Source: Lentisphaerota bacterium (GTDB taxonomy: Bacteria > Verrucomicrobiota > Kiritimatiellia > UBA8416 > JAFGIZ01). Taken from it: a stretch of DNA of 5,227 bases. This document shows positions 1 to 5,227 of the stretch, piece by piece. Both the position numbers and the translations under genes were made by a program. The stretch spans positions 1 to 5,227 of the forward strand of contig JAFGIZ010000096.1 in the NCBI GenBank assembly GCA_016929365.1. The letters are read 5' to 3'. Each line of letters opens with the position of its first letter. Position 1 is the first letter of the stretch. The notes beneath the pieces were generated by a model that saw only the letters and a list, made by a program, of their open reading frames with translations, made no database searches and was not told where the DNA came from.

Positions 1-196
1 ATACGAGCCCCGCCGCGTCAAGCAGGCCGTGGTCGGGTTCGGCGGTGCGGACAAGCGGCAGGTGCGGGCGATGATCATGCGGCTGCTGGCGCTGGAGGAC
101 GAACCCGGCGAAGACGAAGGAGACGCGCTTGCACTGGCGGTCTGCCACCTGCATAATCAGACGACGCACGCGGTATTGCGGCCCAAGGCGATCTAG
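1..196 (+). CDS. ruvC: Holliday junction resolvase RuvC, C-terminal fragment
   Basis: RuvC is the endonuclease that nicks Holliday junctions symmetrically after RuvAB has bound and migrated them. Only the last 64 codons are present, read in the frame starting at base 2 and ending with TAG at 194-196; the start lies outside the window. The fragment carries the family's conserved basic stretch VKQAVVGFGGADKRQV. Further on, DEGDALALAVCHLH matches the last part of the active site, where two aspartates spaced D-x-x-D (fragment residues 38 and 41) correspond to the C-terminal metal-binding pair of E. coli RuvC. The earlier catalytic acidic residues cannot be checked. The stop lies 20 bases before ruvA, so the two are very probably co-transcribed. 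The identity is secure from motif and context together. Confidence 0.95.
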   Translation, partial: YEPRRVKQAVVGFGGADKRQVRAMIMRLLALEDEPGEDEGDALALAVCHLHNQTTHAVLRPKAI

Positions 197-216
197 AAAG
201 GCCCCGGACGGCGGGT

Positions 217-810
217 ATGATTACGTTTCTTGAAGGCCGATTGACGGAAAAACATCCCACGCGCATCGAGCTCGACGTGGGCGGGGTGGGGTACGAGGTC
301 TTCATTCCCTTGAGCAGCTATGACCGGCTGCCGTCCGCGGGCGACCCCTGCCGGATCCTGACGCACGATTACGTGCGGGAGGACAGCCATCAGCTTTTCG
401 GGTTTATGACCGGCGAAGAGCGGCGCATGTTCGTCCTGCTCCTGTCGATCAGCGGTATCGGGCCGCGTCTGGCCCTCAGCGCGTTGAGCGGGTTGGCGGT
501 GCGTGAATTGAAGCGCGCCATTGTTGAAGGCGACATCAAACGCTTGAGCTCCATCTCGGGCATCGGCCGGCGTACGGCCGAACGGATCGCGATGGAACTG
601 CGCGAGAAGCTGGACGCGGGCGACGTCCTCGAAGCCGCGGCGGGTGAGACGGCTTCGCCGCGGGACCTCATGGTGCAGGACGCGGTTCTCGCGCTCGTCG
701 CCCTCGGCTACAAGCAGGCGGATGCGCGGAAACTGGTGGCCGCCGCGGTACCCGCGGGCGGCGCGGCCGATAACGTCGAAAGCATTATCAAGAAAGCACT
801 GGGCGGATGA
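217..810 (+). CDS. ruvA: Holliday junction branch migration protein RuvA
   Basis: RuvA is the tetrameric subunit that holds the four-way junction flat and loads the RuvB motors. The 197-residue length is normal (E. coli has 203). Domain I is an OB-fold over about residues 1-64, opening MITFLEGRL. VREDSHQLFGF contains E55 and D56, matching the acidic pin that sits at the junction centre. Domain II has two helix-hairpin-helix motifs: SISGIGPRLALSAL (77-90) and SISGIGRRTAERIA (112-125). A small-residue linker (about 135-150) leads to the C-terminal RuvB-binding helical domain, including DAVLALVALGYKQADARKLV (155-174). The ATG at 217 fits the family's usual N terminus, though the ribosome binding site is poor (AAAGG at 197-201 is far away), so coupling to ruvC translation is likely. 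The TGA stop overlaps the ruvB start as ATGA. Confidence 0.98.
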   Translation: MITFLEGRLTEKHPTRIELDVGGVGYEVFIPLSSYDRLPSAGDPCRILTHDYVREDSHQLFGFMTGEERRMFVLLLSISGIGPRLALSALSGLAVRELKRAIVEGDIKRLSSISGIGRRTAERIAMELREKLDAGDVLEAAAGETASPRDLMVQDAVLALVALGYKQADARKLVAAAVPAGGAADNVESIIKKALGG

Positions 811-1835
811 AGGCGCACGCCACGACGGAATTGAATGTGCCCGACCGCGATTTCGAGCTGACGGTGCGGCCGACGACGTTCGGCGATTTTGTCGGCCAGG
901 CCAAGGTGCGGGAGCGTCTGGAGCTGGCCGTCGAGGCCGCCCGGGGCCGCGAAGACGTTCTGGACCACGTTCTGCTGTCGGGTCCGCCCGGACTGGGCAA
1001 GACGACGCTGGCGTACATCCTGGCCCATGCCATGGACGTGAACATCAAGTCCACGTCGGGACCGGTGATCGACAAGCCGGCCGACCTGGCGGGCCTGCTG
1101 ACGAACCTGGAAAAGGGGGATGTGCTGTTTATCGACGAGATCCACCGCATGCAGAAAACGGTGGAAGAATACCTCTATGCCGCCATGGAGGATTTCGTCA
1201 TCGATATCATTATCGACCAGGGCCCCAATGCGCGGTCCGTACGCCTGGACCTGCCGCGCTTTACGCTGGTCGGCGCCACGACGCGCAGCGGGTTGTTGTC
1301 GCCGCCGCTGCGTTCCCGTTTCGGGCTGGCGAACCGGCTCGATTATTACCGTACCGGGGACCTGCAGGCGATTGTGGAGCGGTCCGCCCGCATTCTGAAC
1401 GTGGACGTGGACGCCGGCGGCGCCGAGGAGATCGCGTCCCGCTCGCGCGGGACCCCGCGCATTGCCAACAACCTGCTCCGCCGCGTCCGGGATTACGCCC
1501 AGGTCAGGGCCGACAACCGGATCACCAAACCGGTGGCGGACAAGGCTCTGGCGATGCTCGATATCGACGAATACGGCCTGGACGAGATGGACAAACGTAT
1601 CCTGGAGACGATTGTCCACAAGTTCGGCGGCGGACCCGTCGGGTTGAACTCGCTGGCCGTGGCCGTGGGCGAGGAGGCGGATACGATTGAAGAGGTCTAC
1701 GAGCCGTTCCTGATCCAGGAAGGCTACCTGATGCGCACGCCGCGCGGCCGCGAGGCCACGCCCCTGGCCCGACAACGGGGCGGGCTGCCGCCGCGCGGGG
1801 GACCGGTGTCGCCCGAGCTGGACCTGGGCGCATAA
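807..1835 (+). CDS. ruvB: Holliday junction branch migration DNA helicase RuvB
   Basis: RuvB is the hexameric AAA+ ATPase that pumps DNA through the RuvA-bound junction. In its 342 residues the full AAA+ set is visible: Walker A GPPGLGKTT (59-67, K65), Walker B LFIDE (107-111, D110 and E111), the sensor-1 region GATTR (156-160), the arginine-finger segment LRSRFG (168-173), and sensor 2 in RGTPRIANNLLRRV (214-227, R218). The C-terminal winged-helix domain ends with EPFLIQEGYLMRTPRGREAT. The last 20 or so residues are rich in Arg, Pro and Gly and lack the usual aromatic-His tail, but they align without an indel, so this is divergence rather than a frameshift. The start overlaps the ruvA stop (ATGA), typical of translational coupling. 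TAA ends the gene 15 bases from the convergent nitroreductase stop. Confidence 0.98.
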   Translation: MKAHATTELNVPDRDFELTVRPTTFGDFVGQAKVRERLELAVEAARGREDVLDHVLLSGPPGLGKTTLAYILAHAMDVNIKSTSGPVIDKPADLAGLLTNLEKGDVLFIDEIHRMQKTVEEYLYAAMEDFVIDIIIDQGPNARSVRLDLPRFTLVGATTRSGLLSPPLRSRFGLANRLDYYRTGDLQAIVERSARILNVDVDAGGAEEIASRSRGTPRIANNLLRRVRDYAQVRADNRITKPVADKALAMLDIDEYGLDEMDKRILETIVHKFGGGPVGLNSLAVAVGEEADTIEEVYEPFLIQEGYLMRTPRGREATPLARQRGGLPPRGGPVSPELDLGA

Positions 1836-1851
1836 GCCGCCGCGGGGCGGT
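1836..1851. terminator. Short GC hairpin between convergent genes, possible shared terminator
   Basis: The gap between the ruvB stop and the oppositely directed nitroreductase stop contains an inverted repeat: CCGCC at 1837-1841, loop GCGG, and GGCGG at 1846-1850. G1836 and T1851 can add one wobble pair. The position between convergent operons suits a bidirectional terminator. The stem is only 5-6 pairs and no T-tract follows on either strand, so it is not a canonical intrinsic terminator. It could be a chance GC palindrome. Confidence 0.25.
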
Positions 1852-2375
1852 CAGGACACGGGCAACGTCCAGCGGTCGTAGCAGACAATATCCTCGATCG
1901 GCACCCGCTGCCTGGGGCGCGGCCTGTCGGCGGGATAACCCAGCGGCAGAAGCTCGATGACGCGCACCGCGTCGGGAATGCCGAGCACGCTCTTGACCCG
2001 GTCCTCGTAAAACGAGCCGATCCAGCAGGTGGCCAGCCCCTCTGCGACGGCCTGCAGGGCCATGTGTTCGATGGCGATGGCGACGTCGATCGGACAGGCC
2101 CGGTGCCCGCAGCGCATGGTGTAGTCGTACTGCGTGCCGCAGCAGGCGATCACGACCGGCGCCTCTCCCACAAAGCGCTGGTTATTGGCCGCCGGGACCA
2201 GCTTCCGTCGGGTTGCGGCATCCCGGACAACGACAAAACGCCATTCCTGCATGTTCTTGGCGCTGGGCGCCAGGCGCCCGGCTTCCAGCACGGCGTCGAG
2301 TTTCTCTTGCTCGACGGGCCGGTCCTCGTAGGCGCGGCACGAGTAACGGTTCCGGATAGCGGACAGAACGGGCAT
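1851..2375 (-). CDS. Nitroreductase-family FMN-dependent oxidoreductase
   Basis: This is a predicted small flavoprotein that uses NAD(P)H to reduce an unknown substrate. The 174 residues begin MPVLSAIRNRYSCRAY, where arginines near the N terminus usually contact the FMN phosphate. APSAKNMQEWRFVVV (36-50) matches the family's APSA-x-N-x-Q-x-W motif. GLATCWIGSF (113-122) and LPLGYPADRP (143-152) match the later flavin-binding segments. Seven cysteines are present (13, 78, 79, 89, 94, 117, 165), four of them between 78 and 94 with a nearby histidine. The ATG at 2375 is chosen because AAGGAGG stands 7 bases upstream; a start at 2462 would add 29 residues unlike the family and overlap the preceding gene. 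It is the last gene of the minus-strand cluster. The family is clear; substrate and any link to the glycosyltransferases are unknown. Confidence 0.88.
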   Translation of the reverse strand: MPVLSAIRNRYSCRAYEDRPVEQEKLDAVLEAGRLAPSAKNMQEWRFVVVRDAATRRKLVPAANNQRFVGEAPVVIACCGTQYDYTMRCGHRACPIDVAIAIEHMALQAVAEGLATCWIGSFYEDRVKSVLGIPDAVRVIELLPLGYPADRPRPRQRVPIEDIVCYDRWTLPVS

Positions 2376-2382
2376 GGGACAG

Positions 2383-2389
2383 CCTCCTT
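2383..2389 (-). promoter_or_regulatory. Strong ribosome binding site of the nitroreductase gene
   Basis: On the minus strand this reads AAGGAGG, 7 bases before the ATG at 2375. It lies in the 16-base gap after the GT4 stop codon. It decides the start in favour of the 174-residue form and indicates independent ribosome loading, unlike the overlapping genes upstream. Confidence 0.85.
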
Positions 2390-2391
2390 GC

Positions 2392-3630
2392 TTACGGCCA
2401 GACGGCCTCGGGGTTGACGATAGCGGGCAGGATGCGGTTTTCGAAAACGGATTCCCAGGCATAGTGCGAGAGGATACGGTTGCGAAACGTCAGACGCTTG
2501 TCGGCGTCGAACGCCCGCAGGATCCGCTGCGCGGTCTTGTCCGCAGCGTCGCGGGGCCGGAAATAGACCGCGTCGCGCCCGCCGACCTCCCGGAACGCGG
2601 GTATGTCGCTGACCACAACGAGCAGGCGGGCCAGGCCGGCCTCGAGAACCGGGATGCCGAAACCTTCGCGCTCGCTGGGGAATAGGAGCAGGTTCGATAC
2701 GGCAAACAGGCCGCGCAACGCGTCGTCGTTAACGCGTTGCCCGCTGCGCTCGCACATGAATACCACCTCTTTCTCAATCCGCAGGCGCTTGCGCTCGGCG
2801 CGCAGGCGGCGGTAATAGTCCATGGTGTCCGGGTTGTGCGGGTCGGGCGCGCCCGTAATGATCCAGCGGACGTCGCGCCGCCGGCGCTTGAGCGCGGCCA
2901 CGATCCGCAGGCCCGCCTCCAGGTTCTTGCGGCGCACGATGCGGGTGGGCGTCAGCGCCACGAGGTCGCGGCGGTAGAGCTGTTCCGCGCGGTAGAGCTC
3001 GCGGACCTCCGGAACCAGGCCCAGCCGCGCCACGACGTCCACACCGTCAGGAATGGCGGGCATCCGCTCGGGCGGGATGCCGAAGAGGCGGCTGATTTCC
3101 TGCTGCCGCTGCCTGGAAATGGCGCAGTAGCGGCAGCCCGGCAGGGCCCGGGTCAGCAGGTTCCAGGGATAATCCCGCCGCTGGTGCGGCGCATAATTCG
3201 GGTCCGTGAACGTAGAATCGTGGTTCCATCCCACGAAATGAATCCGCCGGGTGCGGGCCATGATCCGCGCCAGGGCGGCGGTCAGCACGAGGTTGAAGTG
3301 CATCGTCAGCACATTGTGCATCAGGCAGACGTCCACCCCGCGCAGGGCGCGCACGAGAGCGCGCTCCGTCCGTTTGACCGCGTCGTCAAAGCCGTCCGGA
3401 ACCCGCCCGCCGCGCAGCGCGGCGACGGTCTCGTGCAACGGCCCCCCGTCGGAGGCCATCTCGGGGATGAGGGTCGTTTTGACGCCCCGTTCGCCGCCGG
3501 CCCCGACGATCAGCCGCGTCGGAAACCCGTGTTCGGTCAACAGGGCGTAATGCTGGCGGATAATGAATTCCACCCCGCCGATGACAGGGGGGCACGAGTA
3601 GTGGAGCAGGGCGACCCGGGGCTTCTTCAT
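2392..3630 (-). CDS. Glycosyltransferase family 4 (GT-B fold), possibly acting on a glycosylglycerate
   Basis: This is a retaining glycosyltransferase of the GT4 type, transferring a sugar from a nucleotide donor. The 412 residues form two Rossmann-like halves. The N-terminal half opens PRVALLHYSCPPVIGGVEF (4-22), with the glycine loop typical of GT4. The hinge contains IPDGVDV (193-199). The donor half begins around TPTRIVRRKN (227-236), whose basic residues normally hold the donor phosphates. It carries the E-x7-E signature in SEREGFGIPVLEAGLA (319-334), with E322 and E330, followed by SDIPAFREV (341-349). The ATG at 3630 overlaps the upstream stop as ATGA. An extended reading from 3849 would run 220 bases into that neighbour and is rejected. 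No clear ribosome binding site precedes it, fitting translational coupling. Donor and acceptor cannot be read from sequence. A second sugar addition to the product of the upstream transferase is inferred from the operon; lipid or polysaccharide glycosylation remains possible. Confidence 0.9.
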   Translation of the reverse strand: MKKPRVALLHYSCPPVIGGVEFIIRQHYALLTEHGFPTRLIVGAGGERGVKTTLIPEMASDGGPLHETVAALRGGRVPDGFDDAVKRTERALVRALRGVDVCLMHNVLTMHFNLVLTAALARIMARTRRIHFVGWNHDSTFTDPNYAPHQRRDYPWNLLTRALPGCRYCAISRQRQQEISRLFGIPPERMPAIPDGVDVVARLGLVPEVRELYRAEQLYRRDLVALTPTRIVRRKNLEAGLRIVAALKRRRRDVRWIITGAPDPHNPDTMDYYRRLRAERKRLRIEKEVVFMCERSGQRVNDDALRGLFAVSNLLLFPSEREGFGIPVLEAGLARLLVVVSDIPAFREVGGRDAVYFRPRDAADKTAQRILRAFDADKRLTFRNRILSHYAWESVFENRILPAIVNPEAVWP

Positions 3631-4817
3631 CGGGCGTCGAGCTTTTCGATCAGATAAGCGCGCCGCTTGTGGAATAGCTCCGCCTGGGCCAGAATCTCCT
3701 CTTCGGCTTGTTCCGTGCTCCATTCCCAGGTCTTGTTCATGAAGGACAGCGCCCGTCCGAAGTACAGGCCCTTCAACGATTCGACCAGCGTGTTGCGGTC
3801 CGCGGCGTCGCGGAACGCGGCGATCATGTCGTAAACGATCGTGACCCATTGGTCGGCCGTGATATCGATGGCGCTGCCGGAGAACATCGAGACCAGTTCC
3901 CGGTACAAGTCCGTTGAGAGGTGCTTCTCCAGCGCTCCCTGGAACTCCGCGAAACCGTCGCGCGCGTTCTTCTCAATGGCCGCGCGATCCATCGTCAGCT
4001 CCTGGGGCGGGTCCATCTGCTGCAGGCCGTACATGACAGGCTGCTGAATATCGGAAAGCGGTTTCCAGATCGCTTCGCTGCGCAGCACGGTGAGAAACGC
4101 CGTGCTGACCACCTGGATGAACATGGGGCCCAGCTTCGGCGCGCTCGGCTTATGGACCTTGGCGCCCAGCCCGGTGTTGCACGTTTTAAAGCCGCCGAGA
4201 ATCGAATTCATGGTCAGGAAAATATCGATGCCGTACTCTTCCGTGGTGCGGTGCCAGGGTTGCAGCAGCACGTGCTCGGCAAAGCGGCGGGACATGGCGA
4301 AGTCCCCGCCGATCGGCTGTCGCGTATTCCGGCAGAACAGGCCGTAGACGATGGGATAGCAGATGTTGTTCGTAATCGTGCCGTCGTACTTGTGGCGCGA
4401 GTAGATCGGGTTGACAAAATCATGGCCGTCCAGAACGGGGTCGGCAAAGTGCTGGACCCATTCCGGGGTCACGCTGAGCAGATCGGCGTCGAGGCAGATC
4501 AGCACCTTGGCGTCCAGCTCGACGGCCTTGCGGAACATATTCTCGAAATTGTACCCCTTGCCGGGCGTATCCGGGGGCGTCGTAACGTAGATCTTGGGAA
4601 CCTCGGTCGGGGTATTGAGAAAAGCGTGCTCCGTATCGTCCGGCGAATGGTTGTCGCAGTTGAGGATTGCGGAGCTGCGGTCGCCGTAATGTTTCTTGAG
4701 GCCGAGCGAGGCCTGTTCCGTCGGATAGGCGATACTGTCGGCTTCCTGGTATGACGCCAGTCCTACGACGATATCCGCCTGCTTGATCCCCTGTGGATTC
4801 TCTTCTCGTTCAAACAT
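3627..4817 (-). CDS. GT-A glycosyltransferase resembling mannosylglycerate / glucosyl-3-phosphoglycerate synthases
   Basis: This is a predicted nucleotide-sugar-dependent, metal-dependent glycosyltransferase of 396 residues. The GT-A domain starts with DIVVGLASYQEADSI (15-29). PGKGYNFENMF (85-95) precedes the D-x-D metal and donor motif, DAD at 110-112, in CLDADLLSVTPEW. QPIGGDFAMSRR (167-178) and YGIDIF (195-200) follow, and H222 in GAKVHKPS could be the extra metal ligand. From memory, Rhodothermus mannosylglycerate synthase (GT78) has closely comparable segments (a DAD followed by PDW, then QPLGGELLMRR, then GID, then a metal-binding His) and nearly the same length; GT81 enzymes also have a QPL-x-GE segment. 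The C-terminal 120 residues are helical and acidic. AAGGAG 7 bases upstream supports the ATG at 4817. The gene overlaps the glycerate kinase by 8 bases, which supports a glycerate or phosphoglycerate acceptor. Donor sugar and acceptor phosphorylation are not determined. Confidence 0.85.
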   Translation of the reverse strand: MFEREENPQGIKQADIVVGLASYQEADSIAYPTEQASLGLKKHYGDRSSAILNCDNHSPDDTEHAFLNTPTEVPKIYVTTPPDTPGKGYNFENMFRKAVELDAKVLICLDADLLSVTPEWVQHFADPVLDGHDFVNPIYSRHKYDGTITNNICYPIVYGLFCRNTRQPIGGDFAMSRRFAEHVLLQPWHRTTEEYGIDIFLTMNSILGGFKTCNTGLGAKVHKPSAPKLGPMFIQVVSTAFLTVLRSEAIWKPLSDIQQPVMYGLQQMDPPQELTMDRAAIEKNARDGFAEFQGALEKHLSTDLYRELVSMFSGSAIDITADQWVTIVYDMIAAFRDAADRNTLVESLKGLYFGRALSFMNKTWEWSTEQAEEEILAQAELFHKRRAYLIEKLDAR

Positions 4818-5227
4818 TGCGTATCTCCTTGCCTAGCCGTAAAAGCCGTCCCACCTGTTCGGCGCAATCCTCCAGCATGGCCGCGCCTCGTTCCGGCAGA
4901 TCGCCTTCATCCATGAGTTCCTGCAGCGCCGAGACGTAGGCGTCGATGCCGACGGACGTCACGGCCTGCGCGTCGGCGCCGACCGAGCCCGCGATGGCAA
5001 TGACCGGCAGCTTGAGCGCACGGGCGACGCGGGCCACGCCCGCCGGGGCCTTGCCGTAGCACGCCTGGGCATCCAGGCGGCCTTCGCCGGTAATGACAAG
5101 GTCGCACCCCTTGAGCCGGCGTTCGAGGCCTACGGTTTCCATCACCATGTCCACCCCCGGACGCAACGTGCCGCCCGCAAAAGCCATCAATCCGGCACCC
5201 AGCCCGCCGGCCGCGCCGGAACCGGGC
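4810..5227 (-). CDS. Glycerate kinase (class I, GlxK/GarK type), C-terminal fragment
   Basis: The enzyme phosphorylates D-glycerate with ATP; well-studied bacterial members of this family mostly give 2-phosphoglycerate. About 138 C-terminal residues are present. The reading frame is open to the window edge, so the 5' part (probably over 200 residues) lies beyond it. At the edge, the glycine-rich segment PGSGAAGGLGAGLMAF is visible, followed by LRPGVD. The hallmark TGEGRLDAQ then GKAPAGVA lies at fragment residues 46-65, followed by LPVIAIAGSVG. TTG at 5190 and ATG at 5187 could pass as starts but lie inside this conserved region, so they are internal codons. The TGA at 4812-4810 overlaps the next gene by 8 bases, implying coupled expression. 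In this operon it could supply phosphorylated glycerate for glycosylation, or recover glycerate when a glycosylglycerate is broken down. Confidence 0.93.
   Translation of the reverse strand, partial: PGSGAAGGLGAGLMAFAGGTLRPGVDMVMETVGLERRLKGCDLVITGEGRLDAQACYGKAPAGVARVARALKLPVIAIAGSVGADAQAVTSVGIDAYVSALQELMDEGDLPERGAAMLEDCAEQVGRLLRLGKEIRNV
4825..4830 (-). promoter_or_regulatory. Ribosome binding site of the GT-A glycosyltransferase gene
   Basis: The minus strand reads AAGGAG here, 7 bases before the ATG at 4817. The site lies inside the last codons of the glycerate kinase gene, so initiation of the transferase is embedded in its upstream neighbour. It supports the chosen start of the transferase. 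Confidence 0.8.

Noticed and set aside
644..1690. Plus-strand open frame (348 codons) in another frame across ruvA and ruvB
   Set aside because: Its product is Arg/Gly/Pro-rich low-complexity sequence and it overlaps ruvB almost completely. It is a shadow frame caused by high GC.
708..1775. Long minus-strand open frame (355 codons) opposite ruvA and ruvB
   Set aside because: It lies antisense to two clear housekeeping genes. Its translation is rich in Arg, Gln, His and Val with no recognisable domain, as expected from the complement of GC-rich coding sequence.
1750..1835. Possible frameshift at the ruvB 3' end, because the tail lacks the usual aromatic-His motif
   Set aside because: The tail aligns with the family pattern (AT-x-x-A then GLPP) without an insertion or deletion. 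It looks like substitution at the ends of a poorly constrained tail.
2376..2462. N-terminal extension of the nitroreductase by 29 residues
   Set aside because: The extension overlaps the GT4 C terminus and lacks family similarity, while a strong AAGGAGG sits at the right distance from the ATG at 2375.
2737..3657. Plus-strand open frame (306 codons) opposite the GT4 gene
   Set aside because: It is antisense to a gene with clear GT4 motifs and has no recognisable domain or ribosome binding site. The plus-strand frame at 3921-4754 opposite the GT-A gene is rejected for the same reason.
3631..3849. N-terminal extension of the GT4 protein by 73 residues
   Set aside because: It would overlap the upstream transferase by over 200 bases, and the extra residues are Arg-rich and unlike the family. 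MKKPRVALLH at 3630 is a typical GT4 start.
5185..5190. Apparent start codons (TTG, ATG) for a short 125-126 residue protein
   Set aside because: The same frame stays open to the window edge and encodes the conserved glycine-rich segment of glycerate kinase, so these are internal codons of a longer gene.

Overview
The window is a compact piece of a bacterial chromosome. It is GC-rich by eye and almost entirely coding: only about 50 bases lie between genes, and no gene-free stretch approaches 300 bases. It holds two convergent gene sets. No tRNA, rRNA, CRISPR array, insertion sequence or large repeat was seen. All six products look soluble and cytoplasmic, with no signal peptide or membrane segment. 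The lineage cannot be fixed from these genes. The ruvC-ruvA-ruvB order and AAGGAG-type ribosome binding sites are generic for bacteria, and a GC-rich Gram-negative-type organism is only a guess.

Left half, plus strand (1-1835): the end of ruvC, then complete ruvA and ruvB. Together these encode the Holliday junction machinery: RuvA binds the four-way junction, the RuvB AAA+ ring drives branch migration and RuvC cuts the junction. ruvA follows ruvC by 20 bases, and ruvA and ruvB overlap through ATGA. Key residues are present in all three, so this is an ordinary housekeeping block.

Right half, minus strand, read from 5227 down to 1851: the C-terminal part of a glycerate kinase (cut by the window edge), a GT-A glycosyltransferase resembling mannosylglycerate synthase and glucosyl-3-phosphoglycerate synthase, a GT-B glycosyltransferase of family GT4, and a small nitroreductase-family flavoprotein. 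The first three overlap by 8 and 4 bases. The nitroreductase follows after 16 bases with a strong ribosome binding site. This has the form of a single operon.

The most interesting reading is that the glycerate kinase and the two glycosyltransferases make or recycle a glycosylated glycerate. That could be glucosylglycerate or mannosylglycerate, perhaps extended by a second sugar as in mannosylglucosylglycerate; such compounds serve as compatible solutes. The family calls rest on visible motifs. The shared pathway is inferred from gene neighbourhood and from the resemblance of the GT-A enzyme to glycerate-using transferases. The nitroreductase has no obvious role in such a pathway. The two gene sets converge with only 15 bases between their stop codons, where a short GC hairpin sits.
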